A stretch of DNA of 64,000 bases from Ehretia macrophylla (taxonomy: Eukaryota; Streptophyta; Magnoliopsida; Boraginales; Ehretiaceae): contig CM075770.1 in the NCBI GenBank assembly GCA_037974665.1, forward strand, positions 95,166,850 through 95,230,849, in the 5' to 3' direction. Below the pieces are notes generated by a model, which was given only the letters and a program-made list of their open reading frames with translations, did not search any database and was not told where the DNA came from. A program made the translations under genes and the position numbers. The number at the start of each line of letters is the position of its first letter. Positions within the stretch are counted from its first letter, which is position 1. Below, one piece after another: positions 38,261 to 50,158 of this stretch.

Positions 38261-40409
38261 AAAGCTGCAGAAAAAGTAAATATAACAGAAAGTAAGATTG
38301 CAGGCTAACAAGAATATATGTAAAGCTATTAAATTGCAAGATATAATAGCTACTCCCACTATTTATTTTAAATCTCATACTCCCTTAATGAGATAAAACA
38401 TGAATCTATGAAAAGACTCTAAGTGGGATGACCAAGTTCTTATGATCAGACACATTCCTCAAACCTTTGTGGCTTTAATTGGAACATGAATAGAGTATAG
38501 TCTACTTTAGTCCCTAAATCACTTGATCTCAAACCTTTGTAGTTATAATTGATTAGGTGATCTAGTTAGATTGGACCCGCTATCACTTAGTTATCCCACA
38601 AATTGAATCAATAGTCTCAAGCCTTTATGGCTATGTTGACCGTTAGATTTTGGTAGACAACCACATCACTATGTTTCATTCTAGCGATTTTAATAAACTT
38701 ACTTTGAAACATATCCTCTACCTTTGGGTAAGAAGGATCGTATTCATTTGAGTCTTATTAAATATCCTAGGATGGCGGAGGACTACGATAAAACCCCTTT
38801 TACCGTTTGAAAATCTAATATTCGTTTGCACGTAGGAAGTAAACACAATCTCATCAAAATAATAAGCATTCTACATACTATAAGCTAATAATCACAATTA
38901 TAGCAATTTAAATAGTATGAATGCAAAGATAAATAAATGGTGGATCATAGGCTTGGCTTTTGGGCTTAAAGAAATAAAACTATTTACTTTAAAAGATTTT
39001 TAACTCTTTGAAATCTCCATTGGGCCTCCAACTCCTTGGAAAAGTCCATTGCGCTTCTTGTTAGCTCCTTTTGAAGAATTACATAAAAATCCTCACTACA
39101 TAATTCTCTCAAATGACAAGAAATAAATTGAGACTTATGTCTCATATTACAACCCAATAACTTTTGACCCTAAAGCCCAAATCCATGATCAAATTCACCA
39201 TTTCCAAGATATAGATATATGCATGATTATTCATATCAACTATATAATAATCCACATATAATAAGTTAGCATATAAGTTTAATCAACTCATCATCATGAA
39301 AAATTAAACTTTATCTATACTTATTTCATTTTCTTGAAAAACACCTTTCATTAATGCAAATCATAATGGCCCATTAATTCATAACCCTTTATAATTAACA
39401 ATAATCACATGCAAGCCCAAAACTTTAAAGAAAACACAAGTCTATGGCCCAATCACATAAAGTGGCCCAATTAGGCAAAAATAATCTAAAACATGCACAC
39501 AAGGCCCAAGCCCAAATCAATGTGTCTCAATGGCCTTCGTACATTTATTTTAGCCCATTAATTCATTAAAAGACATTATATCAACATATAATAGCTTTTA
39601 ACATTTCTTAAACTTAGAAATATCTAAATAAAACACATTAGACTATTTCCAAATTCAAGATTAGAATATAATGGATTCTATTATGTGAAATTGTTTTTGC
39701 AATTTTCAAGACATGTAACTAGTTACCTATTTGACTATTAAACTCCTTTAAACATCAAATAGTCCTCAACATAATTATATGCATGAACTAGCTAAAATAA
39801 GCTTAAAACAACTTTCAAACTTTTATTTTAACACATGCTTATAATCTATTTTAACTTTTGAAGACTTCAAGGCAACCACTAGCACATTACCATGTCCAAC
39901 AAAAACAACACACCAAGCCCACACACATAGAGAATTTTGGCCATCTCAAAATAACAAGGGCACATTTGTCTTTTCTAGGTTTTGACTTTACAAATATGCA
40001 TAAAAGATCATTTCAAGAAACACCTTTTAAGCTTTTAGAATTATCTCTTGATTCTAGGATATATGCCAACATGCAAAGATCAATTCCAACAACTATCTTT
40101 ATATATTAGCATATCCAACAAGAAGATCAACCATTCTTAACATGCATGTGACAAATAGTCATTAATAAGTACAGATCTAACATGCAAGCTCAAGTTTACA
40201 TACATAAGCTTAAATATCCATAAGATCTACACATACAAGCATGTATCAAGACTAGATCTAAACATGCAATCATGTAGGCTCATCATAAACTTCAAAACTT
40301 GCACATTTTAAGAGCTAATAATTGGCCTAGGTAGCATGCATACACACAACCCAACCAAGATATAAATACAAGACCCTTATGCTAGTTCTATGGACATCAA
40401 AAACCAAAA
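38261..40409 (-). other. Element C leader between PBS and gag
   Basis: A 2.1 kb AT-rich untranslated leader. Three imperfect copies of a CTCAARCCTTTRTRGY motif occur at about 38458, 38528 and 38617. No gene is seen; the 83-codon frame at 39858-40109 (+) is not convincing. Confidence 0.5.
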
Positions 40410-40422
40410 GGCTCTGATACCA
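40410..40422 (-). other. Primer binding site of element C (initiator tRNA-Met)
   Basis: The - strand reads TGGTATCAGAGCC, a perfect match to the initiator tRNA-Met complement. It is separated from the LTR end by two bases. Confidence 0.93.
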
Positions 40423-40424
40423 CT

Positions 40425-41543
40425 TGAAAGGGAGGCAAGCCAACACATATAGATATCATGTCTAAGCATATATCATAGTTGGATTCAAGATCTAGAAAGT
40501 TATGCATAGATACATAGCTATGGCCAAAACTAGGCAAGGCATATTTCAAAACTTTCTAGCAAAGATCAACATGCATTCTTTCACATATGTCCATAAACTA
40601 GCAAGCTAACATTATATATCTACTATATGTAATGAAATAACAAGGTCCTTAGGTATACCTTTCGTAGACAACTTGGTTGATGGTGTGGCTTGAAGTTGGA
40701 GCAATGGAGTCCTTCTAACTTGAAGGGTCTAGTTGGTCCACAAGCATCCAAAGTCCACCATTCACTTGAAGACAAATATGTGCTAGTATATCTTCTAAGT
40801 GTTAAGCTATGTGTATGTGGTATATAATCAAAATGCAAAAGCTCCTCAAAGTTCTTGCAATGGCCGAGAATCACCAAGCAAGAGGAAGAAGATGATCTTT
40901 CTATCTCCTCAATTGTCTTGGTTGAATTGTGTGTCTCTTTTCATGAGAGAGGTTGTCATCTTTTAATCAAATAATATATTAACAATATCAAAAAGTGTAG
41001 CCAATCACAATTGCTAACTTTTCTTGATAATGCATGCACATCATAGGATCACAATCATTGCAATTTGATGGCAAGATGAATGTCTTCTCTCTCATCTTCC
41101 TCTTGGCTGAAAATCTTAGTGGAAAGAGAGAGAAGATTGTCATTTTTTATATATTATATGATAACTGATTATTTAATTGCTTTTATGCATTCAAGAGCCA
41201 ATCAAACCATTTATCTTTCTTACTTGAATCAACCAAGCAATGCATAGCCTTGGATTGTAATCATTACAATCCAAGGGATACATTTTTCTCTCTCATGACA
41301 CTTGGCAAAAAAGTTCTATCATCAAAAGCAATGGACAAGATTCCTTTGTCTTTATTCAAAAGTCAATCTCATCCATCCAATTCAAATTCAAATGACTAGG
41401 ATTGATGACATGGACGATCCTACATCTCACATGCCACATATCAATGCCCTATCATTAATTTGCCCTTTTTTATTTGATGACTAGGATGATGATGTCGCAA
41501 TACACAAATTACATCATCATTACAGATATACATATATAAACAC

Positions 41544-41581
<38 letters not shown>

Positions 41582-42826
41582 TTTGCACATTCTAATCTCT
41601 ATTAGAATAAATATATTGAAACTACTTTTTAATAATTATAGTTTGGCCCCAAAATTTTTTATAATTACAATTTGACCCTAAAACTTTTTGAAATTACACT
41701 TTTGACCTAAATACCAATATAGATGAGTCTTAACACCTTAAAGCCATCCATCACATTATACAAGCTCCCGGTGAACTTATTCATGATACTTATTAGTGTG
41801 TGACCTTCTAGATTCATAATCGCGTACCGATGAGGGACCTGATAAACCTCCTTATCTATTTTGGAAATGTCTCCGTCATTTACTGAAATACCCTCATGCT
41901 GATGAGTGATGCATTAACAATGAATGTATCATGATAATGAAGACGACGTCTTTCATGAATCCATTTAACCATTGAGAATTAGCGTGCAGTCCGATCCTTC
42001 TATTACAAGTGCCCCGATTGGGAAATGACCATGAAATGGTTAAGCCCACATCTGATACTATGTATAAATCTGAATCAGTGAAACGAGAGATGACTACCAT
42101 GGTAAAACCTATTTTCCATCACTTCATACTCGCCTTGGCCAAGGACTTGCTCATTTACCAACCGATCTCAGATATCATAAGACATAGCCTCACGCCGGAG
42201 GTTAACAGATCCTATCTTAACAATTACCTGTCGGTTCATACCACAAGACTAAAATGCAAAAGGTCGTAACCCATCTTATGGAAGACGGGTATTGTCTAGA
42301 CGTAGTATTTAACCCCTGATATAATCGGCAGCCGTAATCTCTCAAGTCTAAGGATTAATTTGCACAATTCTCAACTAAATAGTGAACTATTAACCTGAAA
42401 TCATGTAGTTCACTATTTATTATCACATTCAATGATCCGTACACAGACGATCACTCATATGTTTATTAGTCCACACCACCATGTTGTTCTGGTATTTCGC
42501 ACGCCATCTTTTATCATTAATATCACCATGTTAATCAAAGGTAATAACATATGATAACCTGTACTCGATTATTCTAGTCCCTGTCGAATAATCTGAAGGG
42601 TTATGAATTGTTTCTTAATGCCTATCATATCAAAGAAAAAGTGCAAAATATCCTAAACCCTTTTAGAATATTTCTCTTCTCAGATAAATATTAGGGACAT
42701 ATTCATATCGAAGCGGAGAATATGAATATCCTACAAATCACATAGTATATTAAAACACATAAGCATATTCTTATTAAACCCTAATAAGGTTATCTCAAAC
42801 TTTAGCATTAGGGCATATCCCCAACA
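40425..42826 (-). repeat. Element C, right LTR, 2402 bp
   Basis: This is the 5' LTR in element orientation. A (TA)n run lies at about 41546-41576, followed by 168 bp (41586-41753) not present in the left LTR. The empty target of element B is at 42005-42030. Confidence 0.92.
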
Positions 42827-43130
42827 TATTTAAAGTGTGAATTGATATATATATTTGCATTGATGATCAATTACAAGATTCCAATGGCGGATGTTGACTT
42901 AGACCAAGGATTTTTCTTTTGATTAATTTCGATTCTTCAAATTGAATCACCTTTTAGTTGATTTTTTTTTCTTAAATTTTTTTCTCGTTATAGTCAAACC
43001 CCTCAAATCTTTGTTCATGTAGCATAAAACTAGGCTAGATACTCTCTGTAGGAATGATCATTACTCGCACTCCTATATATATTTTTCGGAGTACATGTTT
43101 TATTTTTGGTTGCCTGCGATAGCACACTAA
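42827..43130 (+). repeat. Athila-like element 2, 3' LTR, end part
   Basis: This resumes after the element C insertion (TSD TATTT) and matches 25186-25482. It ends GATAGCACAC. Confidence 0.85.
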
Positions 43131-43135
43131 GGAAA

Positions 43136-44378
43136 CGTGGCGACATAAGGGGTAGCAGTTTGAAAATGTCGTTTGTCTTAAGTATACATTTCTATTATTT
43201 AAGCACTTGGTAAATCTTTCAAAATGATTCTAAATCTTTCCATAAGAGCTTTGAAAAGGTTTTGATAAGTTAAATGTGTTGGAACATCTTTTGAAGAAAT
43301 ACTCTTAAAATATTTAAACAATTTATCTTCAAAATATTGATTTTTCAGGTGAAAATTGGTTTTAAACTCTTGATTTTAAAAATCGATTTTAATCTTTTCA
43401 CAAGAGTTTAAAAAATATTTTAAAGTGTCAAAATGGTTGGAAACACTTTAGAAGAAGTGTTTTTTGAAGTGCCTAAATGTCTTACCTTTGAAAAATTGGA
43501 TTTCGGTCTCAATTTCGCAAAATTGAAAAACTGGCACTATTTATCCACTCAACCGGGTCATCAGGTCGACTGGGTACTCAACCGAGTCACTCAACTGGAT
43601 CAATGGCATAAATATCCGAACGAGTTTACTCGACTGGATTACGCAAATTTGAAAAACTGGCTATTATAGAGCTGTTGGAAACATTTTCTATAAATACCAA
43701 ACCAACTCATTTCATCAAACAACTCTTCTAACAACTCCCAAACATCATATATTGATTATATGCTTCAAATTTCATATATTTCAATCAATATGCATCAAGC
43801 TTGAGCTATAACTTACATTATCTATTGAGCATTCAAGAGCTTCAATTGTATTATTCAACTCATTGAGGAGTTATATCATTGTACACACATTCTTACATAT
43901 TTATCTTGGTTGTATACACTCTAGTGCTATAGCTTTAAGAGATTCATTGTTTAGAGAGTGTAAAGTTCTTCTTTGTAGACTCAAAGAAGGAAAAAGATCT
44001 TGTACATCTATTGTGGATTCAAAGGATAAGAGAAAGTAGTTTTGAGCTTCACCTACATTTGAAGAAGCTTGGTTGCTCTTGTGGATTCAAGAGTGGGCTT
44101 GTTCTTGTGGATTCAAAAGTGATTTGTGCTTCACGAACTTGTGAAGAAGCACCTCTAGTGGAGTTTGCAGAAAATCCAAAGGGAATAATACCTTTGGTGG
44201 TGAATGTAAAGTAGCGAACCACTATAAAATCGCCAACTCAATCTCTTTATCTCTTCTTTCCTTTACTCATTATTTTATTGCATACTTTGTATTTGATAAA
44301 TTGTTTCAAATAATTAACTAGACACAATCATATCCGAAAAAGTAGTAGCATTGCCCCTATATCCTAATTCACCCCCAC
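43136..44378 (+). repeat. SIRE-like 5' LTR, fragment 2
   Basis: The first 40 bp match 55802-55845. The remainder shows repeated CGACTGGAT and GTGGATTCAA motifs and ends CTAATTCACCCCCAC, the usual run-up to the 3' end of SIRE-type LTRs. Frames such as 43433-43669 and 44011-44214 lie in LTR sequence and are not genes. Confidence 0.7.
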
Positions 44379-47300
44379 TGTAACGACCCCAACCCGACCC
44401 TTCTCAAGATTAGGTCAAAGTATACGTTTACTATCATTGCGATTTCATAACTTTCTACTAAAAGGAAAAATAAATAAAGAATTTTTCAATAACAAGCCTT
44501 TATATAATAATTCAAGTACAAAAGGGTGTTACAACGTCTAAGATCTGATAACTATCCGGCTATTATACAAACTAGGGTTTCAGCACAGTTACCCTTCTAT
44601 CCGAGAGTAATACAAGTGAATTCTAATCTTTTACAACTTGGATATGATAGGCAAGGAGCTCTGAGCACGTATTTAATCAACTTAGCACATAATGTCAACC
44701 ATTTCAAGCTAAGCTGCACCTGCAGGGGGGGGGGAAGGGGAAGAAAAGAGGATGAGCTCTGGGGAAGCTTAGTGAGGATGGAATAGAAGAGTTTTGAAAA
44801 CATTTCCGGTTAGTCTCTTTTACAAATCATGATGCAATTCACGTACGGTAATATTAACAAATTATCCACATATGGTAAATGCTAAAATACAAGAACATGT
44901 GATAACCAGTAGAGATTTCTATCACATTTGATTCATGCATCAATAACAGTAGTGTCATAAAGATAAACAGACTTTCCTCTCCAAGGGCGGTACTAGTCCC
45001 AAGTGAGAGCAAGCTCTCTAAGGGCAGTACTGGTCCCAAGCGAGAGTACTTAAACATACAGTAAAAGGATACGTTTCGATATCACCAAAGGTGGCCAGCC
45101 TCGAATCAAGATCACAACTTCTTATCTCTCCCATGCGGGTACTTCGGATTGTACCCGAATTTTACGACCCAACTCTCCGAGGGAGGAGATTGCCAAGCGG
45201 GAGAGAGAATAGGACCACGATAGGTATGAGAGCACCGACAAGCCCTATGTCGTCCGGCGTTCGTACCAGCTATCGTGACTAAGGTTGCAACCCCCAAGTA
45301 CATACAAGCATGCACAAATAATCATGTAACTCACAATCGACAGTAATTTTTATAATTTACGATCACGCAATTCGATAACCACGTAAGTGGGGAACAACAA
45401 AAGAGGTTGTCCCCGAATGAGTATATTTAACAAGTAAAAATATTATTTTCCTGGAAGCTCAAGATAGTTCAAATTAAATCATAATATATCAACTAGCAAT
45501 TAGCAGTAGTTAATCCATCTATTTAATAATATCACTTACCAATTGAAAATAGTCTAAGTAAACATGTATCAATAATTAAGAAAATTGAACTTAAGAGATG
45601 CATATTAACAGTTAAATCTTAGTATGTAATTTAAGATAATTTTCCCATCTTTGTTAAAGAGTAGCTAACACCTAAACACTCATTAGCTAGTTACGTCTTA
45701 GTCTAAAAACTCTAAGTAAGCTTAAGTCAACTCTAACATTTCCATATAGTAACGTAAACCAATAGCCAATTCTTTCAATTTTAGATGTTTAATAATTAAT
45801 TAGCTATCTTAGTTGATAACAAGTAGATAACCAGTAATAAGAGTAAATAATTATACTTAGGTGTCATAATCCAGATAAATTCTAGCTTTATAAATAAAGG
45901 GTAATTTCCTATAGTAAAATACCGGTTTAACAGTAACTTATATAATTAATAATATGTATAGACAAGTTAATCTCCTACCAATTAATAGGTCTTAGGCAGA
46001 CTCTTCCACGGGAAACTCTATGAGCCCCTAGCACGTTTTAAAATTCCAGGGTTAATAATATACTCTTTCTGATAGATTCATGAAACATATACCACTACAC
46101 AGGTTGTTCAAATATAATCCTATAGTAAACAAATTCTAATTTCAATTCTCTGACCTCGACCAGTAATCTATATTTGATCCACTTTATACTTTTATATTTC
46201 TATAGCTTTTGTTGGTCTCCTGCCTAAGTCACATAGCTAGATTTGACTTTTAAATTTTCTAATATATTAAGCTATTATATTACTAGCCATTGAAAATTCA
46301 GTCAGTTACTTATAACTTTATCAACTTTTACTTAATATTAACTCATGTGTAATAAACATAGGTCGTAGACATTTCCCGACAATACACCTATGTTTTCTAA
46401 GTTAAATTTAATGTAAGCATACATGAAGCACATATACGGAATTGATCATGTGATTTTTATAGAAACTCCTTACCTGATTACGAAGAATTTAAGTTAATCG
46501 TAGTCTTGCATACACTACTTCAATCGCCACTTCCACTGACCAAAACCTCAACCGTGCCTTCATCTATCAGTTCCTACCACTACTGTTTCTTATAACTTAA
46601 ATAAATATAGAATATGAGTAAAATCCACTGCCACCTTCCTGGTTACCCATTACCACCACTATTTTAGCTTCTGTTTGATTTGCTCTTGTGATCACAAAAC
46701 TAACCTAAGTCCTTAACAAAGATAGCTAAGACCCATCACTACTCTGCTTTACTGCCTTATTCTTTTACTGGTTTTACTAATTTTATGTCATATAAAGCTG
46801 AGCTAGTGTGTGTATCCCTGTCGAAGGTGTGTTGAAGAGTCTTTTATAGCATTTTGGTGGGTGGTGGTATATAATGTTAAGGGTATATCTAAGTAGTTTT
46901 TAGGATGGTGATAGTATTGCATAAGCTTGGTGGCAGACGGTGCTAAAAGAACCACGCAGGCTAGTATGTTTAACTGGGTTATCATATCAGGACGGTGGTG
47001 TGATGATTAGTGCTAAGGAGATATAGGACGGTGGTGTTTAAGGTCTTGGCAGGTATTAGCTTGATGGGTGATGACCAAGAAGAAGCTAGTGATGCCATGT
47101 GGTGAGACATGTATTTGCTGGCAACATATGAACCATTGTTAGGTGATGACTACTGTAAGCTAGTGTTAACTGTAATAATAACTTGGTATAACGTGTTTGA
47201 TGGTGGCAATAGTGAATAAGTTTAAGCAGACTTCTTATTAGGACGAAAAACAATCATGCTAGGCTACGTGATTGTTTAATTTTGAATGGAAATGGCAGGC

Positions 47301-48364
47301 TGCTCACGGTGGTTTGCACATTATTGGCTTATGATAAATGATGAGCAATGATGAAGGAGATGATAGCTTGGTTATGTGGCTGACGATAGAGATAAAATAA
47401 GCAAGAGGTGTTGAACATGCATGGCAGGTTCATTGATGACTAAGGAGAAGTCATAGTTTATCATTTATCTGCTAGGTGGCTTGGTTAGAATAGGCTTCGG
47501 TTATAACACATGACTAAGCTATAATAGCTAATGCATACGTGGCTCATGAAGGTGGTGGTAGTAATTTTAAAAGCTAATAAACTATAATGTTTAATCTATT
47601 ATATAAATCCAACTAGTATGTAAGGTATAATACCTTAATTATTTACTATTTCTAATAACTAGACTTTTTTTTAATTGAAACAAATAATTAGTTTGATATA
47701 CTCGACTAATAGATAATTAATAACAATTCTACGTATCCTTCAAGTAATCTATCGCATTCTATAGGACTAACCCACTTAGCTAATATCATAGTTCCCTACT
47801 TCTATTGCCATATGATCATTATAACATTTCTAGTAGGTCCTCAGACAACGAACCATACTCCAATAAAAAGTACAACCCTAAATATTTCTAACCTTTTAAC
47901 TAATCGGGATACACAGATTATTCTAATACATTCCAGGGTATTCTATAGTTTGCTAGCTAGGATAGTTTATTATTATTTTAAAAAAAATGACTAACCATAT
48001 ATGAATGTCTTAGCCATATAAACTATTTAGTCTATATAAAGGTAACATACCAAATTTAACTATTATTTCTAACCACTTCCTATATAAGCAAATCGGGGTA
48101 CACACAACCCATTCAACTTGCTAGGTTAATCCTTACTTTTCAATTGAAACGAATGCTTAGTTTGAATAACTAAGGTTTTTATATTTCCTAAGCTTAATTT
48201 TTATAAATTTATGTAAGAACACCTAATAATAGGTTACTATAATATAAATTGATCTTATAAATTAAATGCAGGCAAATAATCACAAATGCATGTTTTCCAG
48301 AAAAAATGAAAGAAATAAATCTAAATAAATACTTGTAAATGCATGGTCAGGCTTGGGTATTACA
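44379..48364 (-). mobile_element. Solo LTR 4 (gypsy), inverted, 3986 bp
   Basis: It begins TGTAACGACCCC and ends GGGTATTACA, with perfect TSD CCCAC at 44374-44378 and 48365-48369. No internal direct repeat, PBS or coding domain is visible. It carries hairpin module copy H in the - orientation, so it belongs to a third gypsy LTR family. The insertion is 23 bp from the 3' end of the SIRE-like 5' LTR. A G-rich run (about 44724-44745) is present. Confidence 0.85.
45136..45292 (-). other. LTR hairpin module, copy H
   Basis: CACGATAG (45216-45223) pairs perfectly with CTATCGTG (45270-45277). CGACA (45236-45240) pairs with TGTCG (45248-45252) across a 7-base loop. CGGGTAC (45136-45142) pairs with GTACCCG (45151-45157). 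All three stems differ from copies A-E by changes on both sides. Confidence 0.8.
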
Positions 48365-48369
48365 CCCAC

Positions 48370-48392
48370 TCTTAGGCTAGTTTGGGCTAACA
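48370..48392 (+). repeat. SIRE-like 5' LTR, last 23 bp
   Basis: TCTTAGGCTAGTTTGGGC continues to TAACA and restores the LTR end after removal of solo LTR 4. Confidence 0.75.
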
Positions 48393-48394
48393 AG

Positions 48395-48407
48395 TGGTAT
48401 CTAAAGT
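48395..48407 (+). other. Degenerate primer binding site of the SIRE-like element
   Basis: TGGTATCTAAAGT follows the LTR end by two bases (AG). It is a decayed form of TGGTATCAGAGC. Confidence 0.7.
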
Positions 48408-48428
48408 TAGGACTTTACATATAGCTTA

Positions 48429-49337
48429 ACCGCTAGTAAAGCAAATATCATAACAATTACTACTACATCTCCTCACATTGAAGGATATTCAATTGATAGA
48501 CCTCATTTGTTTACAGAAACTGATTTCATGAGGTGGAAGAATCATATGGCAACATATATTCAATCCATGGATTATGCATTGTGGACAATTGTCGAAAGTG
48601 GGCCATATGAAGTTGAAGATGAGTCAATTGAGCAAAACATTGCTAAGCTAACCAAAAATGCTCAAGCTATGCATCTTCTCTATTGTGCAATACTCGATGA
48701 GAAATTTGAACAAATCCAAGAATACACATCTGCTCATGAGATATGGAATCTCCTTGAAGAATTATATCAATATCAAAAAAGAGATAACAGAGGAGCAGAA
48801 AAAGAATAAGAAAATGTTGCATGCTTTGTTGCATTGGATGAAGAGGTATGTCTATCTTATGAATCCAATTGCTCCTCATCTATGGATAACGATCTTACAA
48901 TTGATAAACTAGAAGAATCCATCTTAGATATTCAAAATGAGTTAATGCTTGCAATTTTTTGAAATGAAAATTTTCTTTAGGAAGTGGAATGTGCTTTATT
49001 TGAGATAAATGATCTTAAAAAGAAAAACACTTTTATTGTATCCAATCTTGAGCTTAAAATGGATGATATTACCTTGATTAACAAAGGAAAAGTGTTTGAA
49101 AATGAGATTTCATGGTTAAGAAAGATTTGTAATGAATTGAAAGAAGAAATGGAAAATTCTAGTGAAGAAAATGAAAAATGGGATATTATGCATAATCCAC
49201 AATACATGGTATGCAAATTAAATGTGTTAGGACATAAACCATGTTTCATTCAAAAGATTTTAAAGAATTATTTTCTCAAGAGCTTAAATCACAATGTGTC
49301 ACCTTGTGCTTGTACATATTGTGGTAAAATAGAATAA
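48429..49337 (+). pseudogene. copia gag remnant of the SIRE-like element
   Basis: The frame through 48507-48809 reads TETDFMRWKNHMATYIQSMD, then ALWTIVESGP and later LLYCAILDEKFEQIQ and SAHEIWNLLEELYQ. This is the UBN2-type gag core of Ty1/copia elements. A frame change near 48800 leads to FVALDEEV...SCSSSMDNDL-like sequence and then to 48984-49337 (EINDLKKKN ... ELKEEMENSSEENEK), a coiled-coil-like part ending in CACTYCGK. The region between them has lost the usual zinc knuckle. Stops and frame changes make it a pseudogene. The start codon is not visible. Confidence 0.75.
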
Positions 49338-50158
49338 CTTGTTTCACTATTTCATAATATGAAACTACTTGATTGTGGATCAAAAGTTCTAAGGTAGCTG
49401 AATCACAAATGGATTGTTAAAGACATTACAAATAATACTAACCTTCATGGACCCAATTAAAGTTGGGGACCAATATCTTGCCATAATTTGTTGTAGGAAT
49501 GTCGAAGCAACACCAAAAAAAGATGGTGACACAACTTATGCGATAGGCAAGATCATTAAAACAAAGAAGCATGGGTAACATTGAAATTGTGTTTTCATTA
49601 TATGCTTCTTGAATTAGTTTTATTGATTGATTTGTGTTTATGATCCTAAGACAATTATATTTGATTGAAAGAATATCTTGATGTACTTATGCTTGAAGTG
49701 GTATATGCATTGTTATGTTATCTTAATAAGATACATGTTTTATATGTGCATCATAAACTTATGCTTCAATGAGAATTGAGTAAAGAAAAGAAAATGTTGT
49801 TATTTAAGGAAAAAGAATTGAAGATTGATGCAAAAGAAAATGAGGGTAAAGATGATTTTGATGATTCCCTTAGTGATATAATACAAGCCTCATTAGTGCA
49901 AGAAAAATTATCAATGTATTCATTTGGAAAGTTTGTAATGACTAATGAGATTGTTACATATATGTCACATGAACTATTATTCTATGGGAAGATATATGAT
50001 TTTCTTGGAAATGGATCTTACTTGATTTTTTATACTATGAAAGTATATGTAATACTTGATGAAGCGATTAATCATTTATTGATTAAATACGATTAAATGA
50101 CATATGAAACTCTTTGATAAGTTAAATGAATAAAATTGATGCTATGACACAGAAAATC
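49338..50158 (+). other. SIRE-like interior with decayed protein-coding traces
   Basis: The strings KVLR and LNHKWIVKDITNNTNLHGPN near 49385-49470 resemble the end of SIRE-type gag and the gag-pol linker, with stops. The 106-codon frame at 49776-50096 (Met, Lys-rich start, then IIQASLVQEKLSMYSFGK) is unrecognised and may be a chance or decayed frame. Confidence 0.4.

Larger units (their letters stand above)
26626..42826 (-). mobile_element. Ty1/copia element C with 2.4 kb LTRs, carrying a nested gypsy element
   Basis: The LTRs are 26626-28055 plus 35061-35875 on the left and 40425-42826 on the right, with TSD TATTT at 26621-26625 and 42827-42831. In element orientation the LTR is TGTTGGGG...TTTCA. 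PBS GGCTCTGATACCA (reverse of TGGTATCAGAGCC) lies at 40410-40422 and a PPT-like GTAGGAGAT at 35876-35884. The interior (4.5 kb) has one gag frame at 37673-38260 and no recognisable protease, integrase or RT. It is therefore a non-autonomous or deleted copia element. The left LTR lacks about 170 bp present in the right LTR (41586-41753). Confidence 0.9.
24112..43130 (+). mobile_element. Athila-like element 2, interrupted and internally deleted
   Basis: The 5' LTR (about 24112-25482), tRNA-Asp PBS (25490) and gag start (25875-26096) are followed directly by the 3' LTR from about 26096. The first 515 bp of that 3' LTR and the whole pol region are missing. The 3' LTR is split at 26626-42826 by a copia element with TSD TATTT. 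The outer ends are flanked by AAGGAAA-like sequence on both sides (24110-24116 and 43129-43135), consistent with a TSD, but the exact LTR ends are uncertain within about 10 bp. Confidence 0.75.

Noticed and set aside
40410-40422. tRNA-like string GGCTCTGATACCA
   Set aside because: It is the primer binding site of element C, not a tRNA gene; no cloverleaf surrounds it.
41546-41577. (TA)n run as a possible functional element
   Set aside because: It is a simple microsatellite, shorter in the matching LTR (27745-27766), which is expected from slippage.
43433-43669. 78-codon frame with WVLNRVTQLDQW-like repeats
   Set aside because: It lies within the SIRE-like 5' LTR; the repeated amino acids reflect repeated CGACTGGAT motifs.
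44379-48364. DNA transposon with inverted ends TGTAAYRCCC
   Set aside because: The short inverted ends are ordinary TG...CA LTR termini, the TSD is 5 bp, and the hairpin module links it to gypsy LTRs.
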